Of a stretch of 64,000 bases of DNA, positions 1 through 8,125 are shown piece after piece (the stretch's first letter is position 1; each line of letters starts with the position of its first letter). The DNA is from Nitrospira sp. ST-bin5 (lineage in GTDB: Bacteria > Nitrospirota > Nitrospiria > Nitrospirales > Nitrospiraceae): positions 186,001 to 250,000 of the forward strand of contig MSXN01000009.1 of NCBI GenBank assembly GCA_002083555.1, in the 5' to 3' direction. The notes below the pieces were generated by a model. That model had not been told where the DNA came from. It searched no databases and was given only the letters and a program-made list of their open reading frames with translations. The translations under genes were made by a program, and so were the position numbers.

Positions 1-560
1 CGACAAGTTTTGCTCGCTCATGCTCCGGCTCGCGTGGCTGAATGTTTACGCCACCGAGGAACTACTTAGCTGATTTGGTCTTAATGGGCAACAAGGAAGT
101 GATCTGTTGCCAGTCCTTCGTGTTCCGCAGAAGGTCGAGCCTTGGTTGGAATGCTGCTTTCTTTCATGGTTGGTTTTTCCGTTGGGATCATCTTCTGCGC
201 TCCCGCATCTCCTACCGCACTATCTGGTCATGTGGCCGACCGGTTTCCATCGCGCGTCTTCACAGTAATCCCGGCTGGTGGAGCAAGACTCAGACCATGT
301 GGCTCAATCCTGAGCCTCTGTTTGGTCAACGAGTTAGCACGATCCGACTGATGGGGATCTGTATGGATGCACGGTGGGCCGTACAGAAATGAAGAGTGTG
401 TACGGCGGGATTGTAGGAGGTTTGAGGCTGGAGGTTGGAACTCGTTAGCTCGGACTTCAACATTTGGCGTTTAACGCACTTGCTCTAACCTCAAGCGCGC
501 TTCCCCGCCGCCTCATCTTTTGATGTCAGGAAGCGTAAGGGACGGGGACGAATATGGACA
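1..560. other. Left edge without a convincing gene
   Basis: I see no credible complete gene here. The forward open frames (42-392 and 142-351) overlap each other, lack a good ribosome binding site and do not resemble a family I know. Frame 2 is open from base 2 to a TGA ending at base 73 and could be the tail of a gene cut by the window edge, but it is too short to identify. Bases about 416-500 contain GAGGTT/AACCTC-type degenerate inverted repeats, probably intergenic repeat debris. Confidence 0.4.
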
Positions 561-956
561 CTATAAATGCTGGAAGGCGTCGAGCCTGCTCGCTGCTCGA
601 TCAAAGGTGACTGTCGCATCGCAGCCGCTGATCTGATTGGTCGCTCCGAGCAGACAATCTGCAAAATCTGCCTTCCCTTTCTGATACATCCGGAAGGCCA
701 TCCACGCTGACTGGGTATCTTCTATCTTGAGTTGGCTGGTCCTCAGAATCTTATCTAGTACGACTACTATTGTGTCTTTTGAGTATCCATAGGCGCTTTC
801 CAGCACCCAGACCAGTTCACATAACACGATACGATTAATAAACCCTGGTTCGTCACGAGTACATCGCTCTGTGATGACTTGGGTTGCTGCGCGTGATTGT
901 GCGGGATCGTCTTGCACCAAATGTCTGACCAGGACATTCGTGTCGATTCCAATCAT
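561..956 (-). CDS. PIN-domain (VapC-like) toxin
   Basis: 131-residue PIN-domain protein, expected to act as a metal-dependent ribonuclease toxin. The acidic positions of the family are visible: D5 in IGIDTNVLVRHL, E47 in VLCELVW, D97 and D100 in ADFADCLLGA, and D119 in TFDRAASR. Length is typical of VapC. Its ATG overlaps the antitoxin stop in an ATGA junction, so the two are translationally coupled. The target RNA cannot be told from sequence. Family assignment is firm; toxicity is inferred from the pairing. Confidence 0.88.
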   Translation of the reverse strand: MIGIDTNVLVRHLVQDDPAQSRAATQVITERCTRDEPGFINRIVLCELVWVLESAYGYSKDTIVVVLDKILRTSQLKIEDTQSAWMAFRMYQKGKADFADCLLGATNQISGCDATVTFDRAASRLDAFQHL

Positions 957-1192
957 CGACGTCCCCCGCGCTTGCGAATGGCTTGATTCATCTCGGCTAC
1001 GCTTACAGGTTTTGTGGGCGCTTTGAGCATTCCCGTTAACTCCGATGCGTCTACGCTTGCCGGGTGTACGACCACTCGGCCGTCATCCTCGATGATAAAG
1101 TCCAGGCGGTCCCCCGGATGAAGATTCAGTCGCTTGCGAATGTCTTTCGGTATCGTTGTTTGGCCTTTACTCGTCATTGTCGATGTGGACAT
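953..1192 (-). CDS. AbrB/SpoVT-type antitoxin
   Basis: About 79-residue swapped-hairpin AbrB-domain DNA-binding protein. The N-terminal TSKGQTTIPKDIRKRL followed by LHPGDRLDFI is the diagnostic motif; the C-terminal part (ELTGMLKAP onward) is the likely toxin-binding tail. Two adjacent ATGs (1195 and 1192) follow an AGGAGG; the second has the better 4-nt spacing and is chosen. Such antitoxins neutralise the PIN toxin and repress their own promoter, which fits the palindrome just upstream. Confidence 0.87.
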   Translation of the reverse strand: MSTSTMTSKGQTTIPKDIRKRLNLHPGDRLDFIIEDDGRVVVHPASVDASELTGMLKAPTKPVSVAEMNQAIRKRGGRR

Positions 1193-1219
1193 CATGCCTC
1201 CTTACAGCAATCGTATTTC

Positions 1220-1235
1220 CTTACTGTATAGTAAG
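1220..1235. promoter_or_regulatory. Palindromic operator of the toxin-antitoxin pair
   Basis: CTTACT-GTAT-AGTAAG, a perfect 6-bp inverted repeat about 28 nt upstream of the antitoxin start. On the minus strand it contains TACTAT/TATACA, which could be the -10 element, so antitoxin binding here would block transcription. This is inference from position and symmetry and from the autoregulation known for AbrB-type antitoxins. Confidence 0.6.
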
Positions 1236-1383
1236 CTTATGCCTCGTGCAAGGGTGCCGATGAGAATTGCCGGTGGCAGTCTCCACCGCTGGCATGGGTT
1301 ACGTGTGCGACGGGTTTGTGGCGTTTGTCATGCCTGAAGAATTGACTTATCTCAGTCTCGGCAATTGGCCAACAAGGAATGCA

Positions 1384-1881
1384 TTACTTTACGTTTCGGA
1401 GGAGGTTCTGCCAGGCGTGGAGCTGCTGACTGGTGCCCGCTTTCGGGTTGCTTTGTGCGGATCGCTGCTCAGCCTGGCTCCGCCCGGTGCTCAGTGCATC
1501 GATACGCTCCCCGACGTCCCGATACAGGCTGTCTTCCCGCCGGAGCCAGCGATAGGCTTCGAGGGCTTCGGCGATCCTGCCGAGCGATTCGAGGGTGCGG
1601 CCGAGCACATAGAGAATCTGCACGATGTCTTTTTTCGATGCGCCGGGTGACTTGAGGGCGTTGCGAAAGGACGTGACGGCGTCTTCGTATCGATCGCAGG
1701 ATTTTTGCGAGAGTCCGATTTGCGCATAGGCTTTCAGGGCGAGAGCCGGATCGCTCGTAGCCTTTTCAAATTGCTCGATCGCCTGCTTGAAGAGGCCGGC
1801 TTTCCGCAAGGCAAGGCCCCGTTCGTACGCTTCGGCTGCGAGATCGTTGAGATGTGTTTCCGGAAGGGCTGACTCAGACAT
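1384..1881 (-). CDS. TPR-repeat protein of unknown function
   Basis: 165 residues, soluble, with three or more tetratricopeptide-like repeats: AYERGLALRKAGLFKQAIEQFEKA (about 18-41), a degenerate one around ALKAYAQIGLSQKSCDRYEDA, and ILYVLGRTLESLGRIAEALEAY. The C-terminal 40 residues are polar and probably disordered. No signal peptide. The start has an AAAGGAG upstream. It is transcribed divergently from the secretion operon; a role as assembly scaffold is possible but nothing specific supports it. Confidence 0.75.
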   Translation of the reverse strand: MSESALPETHLNDLAAEAYERGLALRKAGLFKQAIEQFEKATSDPALALKAYAQIGLSQKSCDRYEDAVTSFRNALKSPGASKKDIVQILYVLGRTLESLGRIAEALEAYRWLRREDSLYRDVGERIDALSTGRSQAEQRSAQSNPKAGTSQQLHAWQNLLRNVK

Positions 1882-2172
1882 GCCGAAACGACTCCTTTAA
1901 CAATTCCTGTTGAACTAGGCTGGAATCAGCAAGTCCCAGACCATGATGCCCGTTTGAACATAACCAAATGTATCAATAGATTAGGATTTGGCAAATTCAT
2001 GCCGGCGTCTCAGATGGCGCTTCCTGTACAACCGATTGCCGCTAAATCGCTGTCTCCTCCTCCCATAAGGTAGAGGGTGACTTGCTCTGAGCAACTCGAT
2101 AAAAGTATTGCCTGCCGATCGTCGGATGCGTAGTATGGGCTGACACTTTCTTTTGGGACGACAGAGACCGGC
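1882..2172. other. Divergent intergenic region (TPR gene / gspC)
   Basis: 291 nt between two divergent genes, so it should hold both promoters. The stretch around 1950-1985 is AT-rich. I see no convincing -35/-10 pair, no strong hairpin and no RNA gene. The minus-strand frame that crosses it continues into gspC and looks like a shadow. Confidence 0.4.
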
Positions 2173-3057
2173 ATGGATATTCTCGGCGATCAACCCGTAC
2201 GGCGGCTGACTATTGTGGCCTATCTTGCTGTAGGCGCCCTGCTCATTGCGCATGGCGTCAATGCGTTTGTGGCCGCAGCGTTAGCCCTCCCTCCGGCGAA
2301 AGGCCCGGCTCCTCAATCTGCGCAGGCGGCTGTTCCGGTCGCGTTTGTGCCGCAGCAATGGGTGGATCAAATTCAGTCGAGCGGCTTCTTTCTGCTCCCC
2401 GCTGCCCCGCTAGGAATGACCGGTGTGCCGGGGACTGCTTCACAAGCACCGGTACGGGCTGCCTTGGGCGTGGCGAATAAGCTGCGGCTCTTAGGCGTCG
2501 TGTTAGGAAGTGAACGCGGTGTGTTTGCGATTGTCGAGGAACTGGCTACGAAGCGGCAGGTGCTCTACCGGTTGCACGATCAGATACCGGATTTGGGAGA
2601 GGTCAGCGCCATTCGCCGGGATGGCCTGGTGATTCGGAGCGGCGATCAGGAAGAGTTGCTGGAACTCTCCACGACCGACAAGCCGCCGGCCTCGGTTGTC
2701 ACGGCCGGTGTGCCTGGTCCGGCGGCGCCCGGAGTCCCTATCAAAAAAGTGATCGATCGACGAGAGGTTGAAGCGGCGATGGCCGATTTGCCGAAGCTCC
2801 TGACTCAGGCCCGTGCCGTCCCTTTCATGGTCAATGGCGCCCCCAACGGGTATCGCATGGACTACATCGCCCCAGCCAGTTTCTATGAGAAGATCGGCAT
2901 CCAATACGGGGATGTGTTGCAGCGGGTGAACGGTGTGGATGTGCGTGATCCTTCCACGATGCTCAGTCTGTTCCAGCAATTGAAAAACGAACGAACGGTG
3001 AAAGTCGATATGGTTCGCAACAACCAGAAGACCACCATGACCTTTGAGCTCCGATAA
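2173..3057 (+). CDS. gspC: Type II secretion inner-membrane protein GspC
   Basis: 294 residues. One N-terminal transmembrane helix (about 12-39), a proline/alanine linker, an HR-like domain (about 95-165, containing LLGVVLGSERGVFAIVEE and LYRLHDQIPDLGEVSAI), and a C-terminal PDZ domain (about 200-294, with YRMDYIAPASFYEKIGIQYGDVLQRVNG). This is the GspC architecture; the protein links the inner-membrane platform to the GspD secretin. It starts the secretion locus but is separated from gspE by 287 nt, where gspD would usually lie. The ribosome binding site is weak. Confidence 0.88.
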   Translation: MDILGDQPVRRLTIVAYLAVGALLIAHGVNAFVAAALALPPAKGPAPQSAQAAVPVAFVPQQWVDQIQSSGFFLLPAAPLGMTGVPGTASQAPVRAALGVANKLRLLGVVLGSERGVFAIVEELATKRQVLYRLHDQIPDLGEVSAIRRDGLVIRSGDQEELLELSTTDKPPASVVTAGVPGPAAPGVPIKKVIDRREVEAAMADLPKLLTQARAVPFMVNGAPNGYRMDYIAPASFYEKIGIQYGDVLQRVNGVDVRDPSTMLSLFQQLKNERTVKVDMVRNNQKTTMTFELR

Positions 3058-3315
3058 GTCTCCCCTCACTCCTGCTGGCATATTCCGGGCTCGCTGCGTC
3101 TTTCCATACACATCGTTCTTTCAGTCGTGTACTTCTTGTGTAGGCTCGCCGGTTTGATCTCGGCGTGACTCTTTACCTCCCCCCTTATTTCTTTCCTTCT
3201 TATCCGGGAGAAGGGTACGAGGGAGACATCCGGATATATCCTTGTTTTACTTATGGTTATACGAAGAAACTTGGAATTGATCTTCAAGCCGGTTAGTCTA
3301 AGGTCTCGGACTCCC

Positions 3316-3321
3316 TATAAT
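3316..3321 (+). promoter_or_regulatory. Probable -10 element of the gspE operon promoter
   Basis: A perfect TATAAT lies 24 nt before the GTG start of gspE, with only a weak TTAGTC at about 17 nt upstream as -35. The 3058-3344 gap otherwise holds no gene. A separate promoter here would make gspE-K a transcription unit independent of gspC. Inference from motif and position only. Confidence 0.45.
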
Positions 3322-3344
3322 GGTGAAATGGGGCACGGAGCACT

Positions 3345-5081
3345 GTGAGCGATTCCGAACAGCAAGTTACTTTTGGCAGGCCGCTTCTCGGGCGGATTCT
3401 CGGAGAGAAGTTTAATCTCCTGGATGCCAAGCTCGATGAGGCGTTGGCCTATCAGCGTGAGAAAGGCGGCCGCCTCGGCGAAGCCCTCCTCCATTTGCGT
3501 GTGCTTCGGGAAGAAGAACTGCTGGAAGCCTTGGCCCAGCAATTTGAGCTGGCGTGGTTGCCGCATCTGGAAGTCTCCCATATCGATCACGAACTGATTA
3601 AACGAGTGCCCATCAGCTTTGCCCGCCGCTATCGGATTTTGCCTCTGCGCCATGAAGACGGTGCCGTCGTCGTCGCGACGACCGATCCTCTTGAGACGGT
3701 GGCGTTGGATGATCTGCGCCTCTTGTTGGGGAAACCGATTCGGCCGGTGCTGACCACAGGACTTGCTCTCTTGGCCTGCTTGAACCGCGTCTATGACGAG
3801 GCGGCCAGTCCCGCCGGGGCTGAACAGGTCATGGAGGATATGGCGGCGGCGGAAAACCTCGATCAGCTGGCTCATGAGCTGGATGAACCACAAGATTTGC
3901 TCGACGCGACGGACGAGGCTCCGATTATTCGCCTGGTGAACTCCGTCTTGTTTCAGGCGGTTCGCCAGCGGGCCAGCGACATCCACTTCGAATCATTCGA
4001 GCGCGGCCTCGTAGTCCGGTACCGGATCGACGGTGTGCTCTATCCCGTGCTGACCCCGCCGAAGCGCTTGCAGTCCAGTATCATCGCCCGACTGAAGATC
4101 ATGGCGGGGCTGAATATTGCGGAAAAGCGCCTGCCGCAGGACGGCCGCTTCGCGATTCGTACAGCAGGAAAAGACGTCGACTTGCGCGTGTCTGTGCTCC
4201 CCACCTCGCACGGCGAACGCGTGGTCCTTCGTTTGCTCGAAAAAGAGAATCGCCTCCTGAACCTGACGGAGATGGGATTTTCAACCGACCGGCTCTCGTC
4301 CATCCAGCAACTCATTCAGCTGGCTCACGGCATTATTCTCGTGACGGGCCCGACAGGAAGCGGCAAGACGACCACGCTTTATGCGGCTCTCAGCCAGATC
4401 AACGCGCCCGATAAGAACATCATCACGGTCGAAGACCCGGTCGAATATCAGTTGCTCGGAATCGGGCAGATGCAGGTCAACCCCAAGATCAACCTCACGT
4501 TCGCAGCCGGCCTGCGGTCCATCTTACGCCAGGACCCCGACGTCATCATGATCGGAGAAATCCGCGATCGTGAAACGGCGGAAATCGCGATTCACGCGTC
4601 GCTCACGGGCCATCTCGTCTTCTCCACGCTGCATACCAACGATGCGGCCAGTGCCGCCACGCGATTGATCGATATGGGAATCGAGCCGTTTCTCGTGGCC
4701 TCCTCGGTCATGGCGGTCCTCGCGCAACGTTTGTTGCGGCAAATCTGCCCCGATTGCAAGAAGCCGTACAAACCTACCGTCGATGAACTTAGCCGTCTCG
4801 GGTTGGATAGCAAGGGTCCGTTTACGTTCTACCGCGGCGCCGGCTGTCCGAACTGTTCGCAAACCGGGTATCGCGGCCGTACGGGCATCTATGAGTTGCT
4901 CGTGCTCGATGACGAGGTGCGCCGGCTCATCGGTGCCAAAGCTGATTCATCGGTGATCAAACAGGCGGGCATCGCCAAGGGCATGATCACGTTGAAGCAG
5001 GAAGGCGCGATGAAAGTGGCTCAGGGTGTGACGACGACCGAAGAAGTGATGCGGATAACGCAGCAGGAGATTGAGATCTAG
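3345..5081 (+). CDS. gspE: Type II secretion ATPase GspE
   Basis: 578-residue secretion ATPase that powers pseudopilus assembly. The N-terminal GspE-N (MshEN-like) domain has two LGxxL-type repeats (about 15-37 and 44-66). The core has Walker A GPTGSGKTTT (335-344), the Asp-box region TVEDPVEYQ, Walker B VIMIGEIRD (400-408) and the His box around GHLVFSTLHTND. A tetracysteine zinc knuckle CPDC...CPNC (C468, C471, C501, C504) is intact. GTG start with GGAG 4 nt upstream. Confidence 0.96.
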   Translation: MSDSEQQVTFGRPLLGRILGEKFNLLDAKLDEALAYQREKGGRLGEALLHLRVLREEELLEALAQQFELAWLPHLEVSHIDHELIKRVPISFARRYRILPLRHEDGAVVVATTDPLETVALDDLRLLLGKPIRPVLTTGLALLACLNRVYDEAASPAGAEQVMEDMAAAENLDQLAHELDEPQDLLDATDEAPIIRLVNSVLFQAVRQRASDIHFESFERGLVVRYRIDGVLYPVLTPPKRLQSSIIARLKIMAGLNIAEKRLPQDGRFAIRTAGKDVDLRVSVLPTSHGERVVLRLLEKENRLLNLTEMGFSTDRLSSIQQLIQLAHGIILVTGPTGSGKTTTLYAALSQINAPDKNIITVEDPVEYQLLGIGQMQVNPKINLTFAAGLRSILRQDPDVIMIGEIRDRETAEIAIHASLTGHLVFSTLHTNDAASAATRLIDMGIEPFLVASSVMAVLAQRLLRQICPDCKKPYKPTVDELSRLGLDSKGPFTFYRGAGCPNCSQTGYRGRTGIYELLVLDDEVRRLIGAKADSSVIKQAGIAKGMITLKQEGAMKVAQGVTTTEEVMRITQQEIEI

Positions 5082-5204
5082 CAAGATGCTGAAAACGCTC
5101 CCCAGCTTCGTTCTCGCGGCACTCGAATCCTCCACGTACCCCAGAGGGTACGCGTCGTCCTCTCGCTTGCTGCGGCCTTGCCGGGAGAGCGTTTTGAGCA
5201 TCTT
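5082..5204. repeat. Palindromic intergenic repeat, Nitrospira-type
   Basis: Outer arms CAAGATGCTGAAAACGCTC (5082-5100) and GAGCGTTTTGAGCATCTTG pair with one mismatch; the centre is an inner hairpin CGTACC-CCAGA-GGGTACG. The whole 123-bp element lies exactly between gspE and gspF inside an otherwise compact operon. I recall related elements (arms ending GATGCT...AGCATC, centre CGTACC...GGGTACG) from Nitrospira intergenic regions. It resembles a non-autonomous palindromic repeat and may attenuate or stabilise the transcript. Confidence 0.8.
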
Positions 5205-5234
5205 GTGTGCTTCTCGTGCAGGAGCTCGCTAGTC

Positions 5235-6473
5235 ATGCCGGTCTATCAATACCGCGGGTATAAGAGCGACGGCGGATCCGCGGCGGGCATCGTCGATGCC
5301 GAGAGCGTGAAGGTCGCCCGCCTGAAGCTCCGCAAAGACGGGGTGTTTCCGACCGACGTGGTTGAGCAGGGACAAACCAGCGGGCGCGGGTTGGCGCAGG
5401 ATCGTGTTGCCATCTCAGCGCCGCTCGGAAGGTCTCAGGTTCTGTCGGCGCCCGATTTGGCGATGCTGACCCGTCAGTTTGCAACGCTGTTGGTCGCCGG
5501 GCTTCCTCTGGTCGAAGCGTTGGGGGTCTTGATCGACCAGTCTGAAAAGAAGCCGGCGAAGGCCTTGCTCGCCGATGTGCGCGAGCAAGTGCGCGCAGGA
5601 AAAGCGCTCAGCAGCGTCCTGGAATCCTACGGGAAAGACTTCTCCCAGATTTACGTGCATATGGTGCGGGCGGGTGAATCGAGCGGCGCGCTGGATCAGA
5701 TTCTCTTTCGCCTGGCCGAGTTTCTTGAAAAACAGCAGGCCCTCCGGAACAAAGTCACGAACGCCATTCTCTATCCCGCCTTGATGCTGATCGTCGGCGT
5801 GGGCGTTCTGTTTTTTCTGATGACCTTTGTGGTTCCCAAGATCACAGCCGTCTTCACCAGCATGAAAGCGGCGCTCCCCTTCCCGACCGTTGTGCTGATG
5901 ACGATCAGCCGGTTCTGTTCCACCTACTGGCCGCTCATGCTGCTGGCCGTGGTGGGCGGCGGGTGGCTCATTCGCCGATTCATCCAGACCGAATCGGGGC
6001 GCACCCTTGCGGATCGACTGATCCTCCGCATTCCCTTGATCGGCGACGTGGCGCGCATGGTGTCGATCTCCCGGCTGACCGGCACCCTGGCGACGATGTT
6101 GTCGAGCGGCGTGCAGTTGCTGGATGCGTTGGATGTCTCGAAGCGCGTGATGAACAATCGGATCCTGGAGGAAGCGGTCGAAGGCGCCCGGCAGAATATC
6201 CGGGAAGGCGAAACGATCGCGGATCCGCTCAAGCGCAGCGGCCAATTTCCGTCGCTCGTGACACATATGATTGCCGTCGGGGAACGCAGCGGTGAAATGG
6301 AAGAAATGCTGCGGCGTATCGGTCAGATTTACGACGGTGAAGTGGAGCGGGTCATCACCCGGTTTACATCGCTGCTGGAACCGATCATGATCTTAGTCAT
6401 GGGCGTCATCGTCTTCTTTATTGTCGTGGCCATCCTGCTGCCGATCTTTGAAATGGGTCAAATGGTGCGGTAG
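5235..6473 (+). CDS. gspF: Type II secretion platform protein GspF
   Basis: 412-residue polytopic inner-membrane protein with two GspF domains (about 75-200 and 280-400) and three hydrophobic segments, at about 180-205 (LYPALMLIVGVGVLFFLMTF), 235-255 and near the C terminus (ILVMGVIVFFIVVAILLPIF). It anchors GspE and organises pseudopilus assembly. The ATG at 5235 is used because MPVYQYRGYKSDG is the canonical family start; the upstream extension of the frame comes from the palindromic repeat. AGGAG lies about 11 nt upstream. Confidence 0.95.
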   Translation: MPVYQYRGYKSDGGSAAGIVDAESVKVARLKLRKDGVFPTDVVEQGQTSGRGLAQDRVAISAPLGRSQVLSAPDLAMLTRQFATLLVAGLPLVEALGVLIDQSEKKPAKALLADVREQVRAGKALSSVLESYGKDFSQIYVHMVRAGESSGALDQILFRLAEFLEKQQALRNKVTNAILYPALMLIVGVGVLFFLMTFVVPKITAVFTSMKAALPFPTVVLMTISRFCSTYWPLMLLAVVGGGWLIRRFIQTESGRTLADRLILRIPLIGDVARMVSISRLTGTLATMLSSGVQLLDALDVSKRVMNNRILEEAVEGARQNIREGETIADPLKRSGQFPSLVTHMIAVGERSGEMEEMLRRIGQIYDGEVERVITRFTSLLEPIMILVMGVIVFFIVVAILLPIFEMGQMVR

Positions 6474-6620
6474 GCGGGTGACCGGTGATGTGTGATGAGT
6501 TTAACGGGAGGTATTCGATGAGTGAAAGAAAGCAGTGTGAGCGTGCGTGGACGATGCAGGACGGGAACCTCCGTGTTCCAAGTCGCCCCGCATCACCCAT
6601 CGCCCATCACCCGTCACGCC
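6474..6620. repeat. Inverted TGATGGGTGA-type repeat flanking the gspG start
   Basis: The stretch at 6474-6499 (GGCGGGTGACCGGTGATG and following) is largely complementary to 6590-6620 (ATCACCCATCGCCCATCACC and following). The left arm lies in the gspF-gspG gap, the right arm inside the gspG reading frame. The arms would fold around the gspG ribosome binding site and start codon. Similar degenerate repeats occur upstream of cheZ, so this looks like a repeat family, here partly captured as coding sequence. Confidence 0.6.
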
Positions 6621-7084
6621 ATATTCTCCGCAGTGAGCGCGGTTTCACCTTCATCGAGATCATGGTGGTGGTGGCGATCCTCGCCATTCTGGCGGCGCTC
6701 GTCGTCCCGCGGATCATGGGGCGCACTGACGATGCCAAACGGACGGCCGCGAAAGTGCAGATCCGAAATATCGAAGGGGCGCTCCAACTGTATAAGCTTG
6801 ATAACGGCGTCTATCCCACGAGTGAACAGGGGCTCAAAGCGCTGGTCGAAAAGCCGTCCGTGGGCGTGATTCCGAAGAAGTGGAAGATCGGCGGCTATAT
6901 CGACAAGCTTCCTGAAGATCCCTGGGGCAATCCTTACAAATATCAGAGCCCGGCCCCGATCCAGCAGGGACAATATGGGCAGATTAAGGCTGATTATGAA
7001 ATCATGTCCCTCGGTACCGATGGCGAGGTCGGCGGAGACGGTGTAAATGCCGATATCGCGAATTGGAACTTGGATAAGGATTAG
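6518..7084 (+). CDS. gspG: Major pseudopilin GspG
   Basis: 188 residues. The prepilin cleavage motif is SERG-FTFIEIMVVV with the conserved Glu at +5, followed by the hydrophobic helix and the GspG core with YPTSEQGLKALVEKP and DPWGNPYKYQSP. Calcium-site region near GTDGEVGGDG. The ATG at 6518 has GGGAGG 6 nt upstream. The leader before the cleavage site is about 42 residues, far longer than the usual 6-15, because it includes sequence encoded by the TGATGGGTGA-type repeat. Confidence 0.93.
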   Translation: MSERKQCERAWTMQDGNLRVPSRPASPIAHHPSRHILRSERGFTFIEIMVVVAILAILAALVVPRIMGRTDDAKRTAAKVQIRNIEGALQLYKLDNGVYPTSEQGLKALVEKPSVGVIPKKWKIGGYIDKLPEDPWGNPYKYQSPAPIQQGQYGQIKADYEIMSLGTDGEVGGDGVNADIANWNLDKD

Positions 7085-7088
7085 CACG

Positions 7089-7685
7089 TTGTTGAGGACA
7101 TCCGCCAGCAGCGACAGTGGCTTTACTTTGCTGGAGATGATCATCGTCATGTTTCTGTTGGTGGCGATGTTGGGTATCGTGATCCCGCGGGTGAATCTTG
7201 GGGAAGATCTGGCCTCGACCGGACGGAAGTTCATCGGAGCGGTACGAACCCTCCAAGGCATCGCCATGAGCACGCAGAAACCGGTCAAACTCTATTTGGA
7301 CTTGGATCAAGGCCAATATTGGGCGATGGCTATCGACGGAAAAGAGGAGAAGCCCTTGCCGGATGCCGCCTGGGCGATGCCGCGCATGCTTCCGGAGACC
7401 ATCCGTCTGGCCGAGGTTTCTTCCGGCTCAGTCAAGCGGACCGCCGGCCGTCTCGACCTGATGTTGTATCCCAACGGCCGGATCGATGAAGCGGTGCTGC
7501 ATCTCACCGATGCCGGTAACAACATATTGGCCATCGTCGTCGAGTCTGCCACCGGAGCCATCCGCACCAGCGATGAGCGCATTGAACCGCAGCGGCTGGC
7601 GTCCATTCCCGATCGGGTCAAGCCCCTGTTGATTCCAACGGCGACGGTAGCGGCCGGAAACCAGCCCGGCCTGCTGAAGCCCTAA
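7089..7685 (+). CDS. gspH: Minor pseudopilin GspH
   Basis: About 198 residues. Prepilin motif DSG-FTLLEMIIVMFLLVAML with Glu at +5, then a GspH-type beta-rich body. The TTG at 7089 is preferred: AAGGA lies about 8 nt upstream and it leaves a short leader. An in-frame ATG at 7047 would overlap gspG by 38 nt and give a 25-residue leader, so it is the alternative. GspH is one of the minor pseudopilins in the pseudopilus. Confidence 0.85.
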   Translation: MLRTSASSDSGFTLLEMIIVMFLLVAMLGIVIPRVNLGEDLASTGRKFIGAVRTLQGIAMSTQKPVKLYLDLDQGQYWAMAIDGKEEKPLPDAAWAMPRMLPETIRLAEVSSGSVKRTAGRLDLMLYPNGRIDEAVLHLTDAGNNILAIVVESATGAIRTSDERIEPQRLASIPDRVKPLLIPTATVAAGNQPGLLKP

Positions 7686-7699
7686 CGCAATCACACCCC

Positions 7700-8125
7700 A
7701 TGTGCGACCACCAACCCCAAGACGAGCGTGGATTTACGTTGCTGGAGGTGCTGCTGGCTGTCGCGATTCTGGCAATTGCCCTCCCCGTGCTGCTGGGTCT
7801 CAGGAATTTCGATTTGGAGCTGCAGTCCCGCTCCATGGAGCTGACGACCGCCACCCTGTTGGCGCAAGAAAAACTGTTGGAAACGGAGCTCTCGGGGTCG
7901 TTTCCTATCGGAGAATCAACGGGAGAGTTTCAATCGCCGGCGCCTGGCGTCCTCTCGTCGATCACGGAGCCCAATCGTGCGCCCGGGTATCGGTGGAAGC
8001 GCAGCATCATGCCGACGCCGCTGGAACTCATTCGTGAAGTCAAGATCCAGATCTCCTGGCCGCGCGGTCAGCAGGAGGAAACCATGGAAGTGAGTACATA
8101 TGTCTTTGCCGGCCTTGCATTCTAA
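7700..8125 (+). CDS. gspI: Minor pseudopilin GspI
   Basis: 141 residues with a short leader and cleavage motif DERG-FTLLEVLLAVAILAIAL, typical of GspI in motif, length and operon position. GspI nucleates the GspI-J-K tip complex. The remaining 110 residues are the variable globular head. The 3' end overlaps gspJ by 26 nt, which implies translational coupling. Confidence 0.88.
   Translation: MCDHQPQDERGFTLLEVLLAVAILAIALPVLLGLRNFDLELQSRSMELTTATLLAQEKLLETELSGSFPIGESTGEFQSPAPGVLSSITEPNRAPGYRWKRSIMPTPLELIREVKIQISWPRGQQEETMEVSTYVFAGLAF

Noticed and set aside
42..392. Two forward open frames at the left edge
   Set aside because: They overlap each other in different frames, show no known motif and have no convincing ribosome binding site.
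2503..3111. Long minus-strand frame opposite gspC
   Set aside because: Rich in His, Gln and Arg with no domain; it is the antisense shadow of a clear gspC.
3066..3287. Small minus-strand frame between gspC and gspE
   Set aside because: No recognisable domain, atypical composition and no clear ribosome binding site.
5415..6266. 283-residue minus-strand frame opposite gspF
   Set aside because: Composition (His/Gln/Arg-rich) is that of an antisense shadow of a GC-rich gene; gspF is certain.
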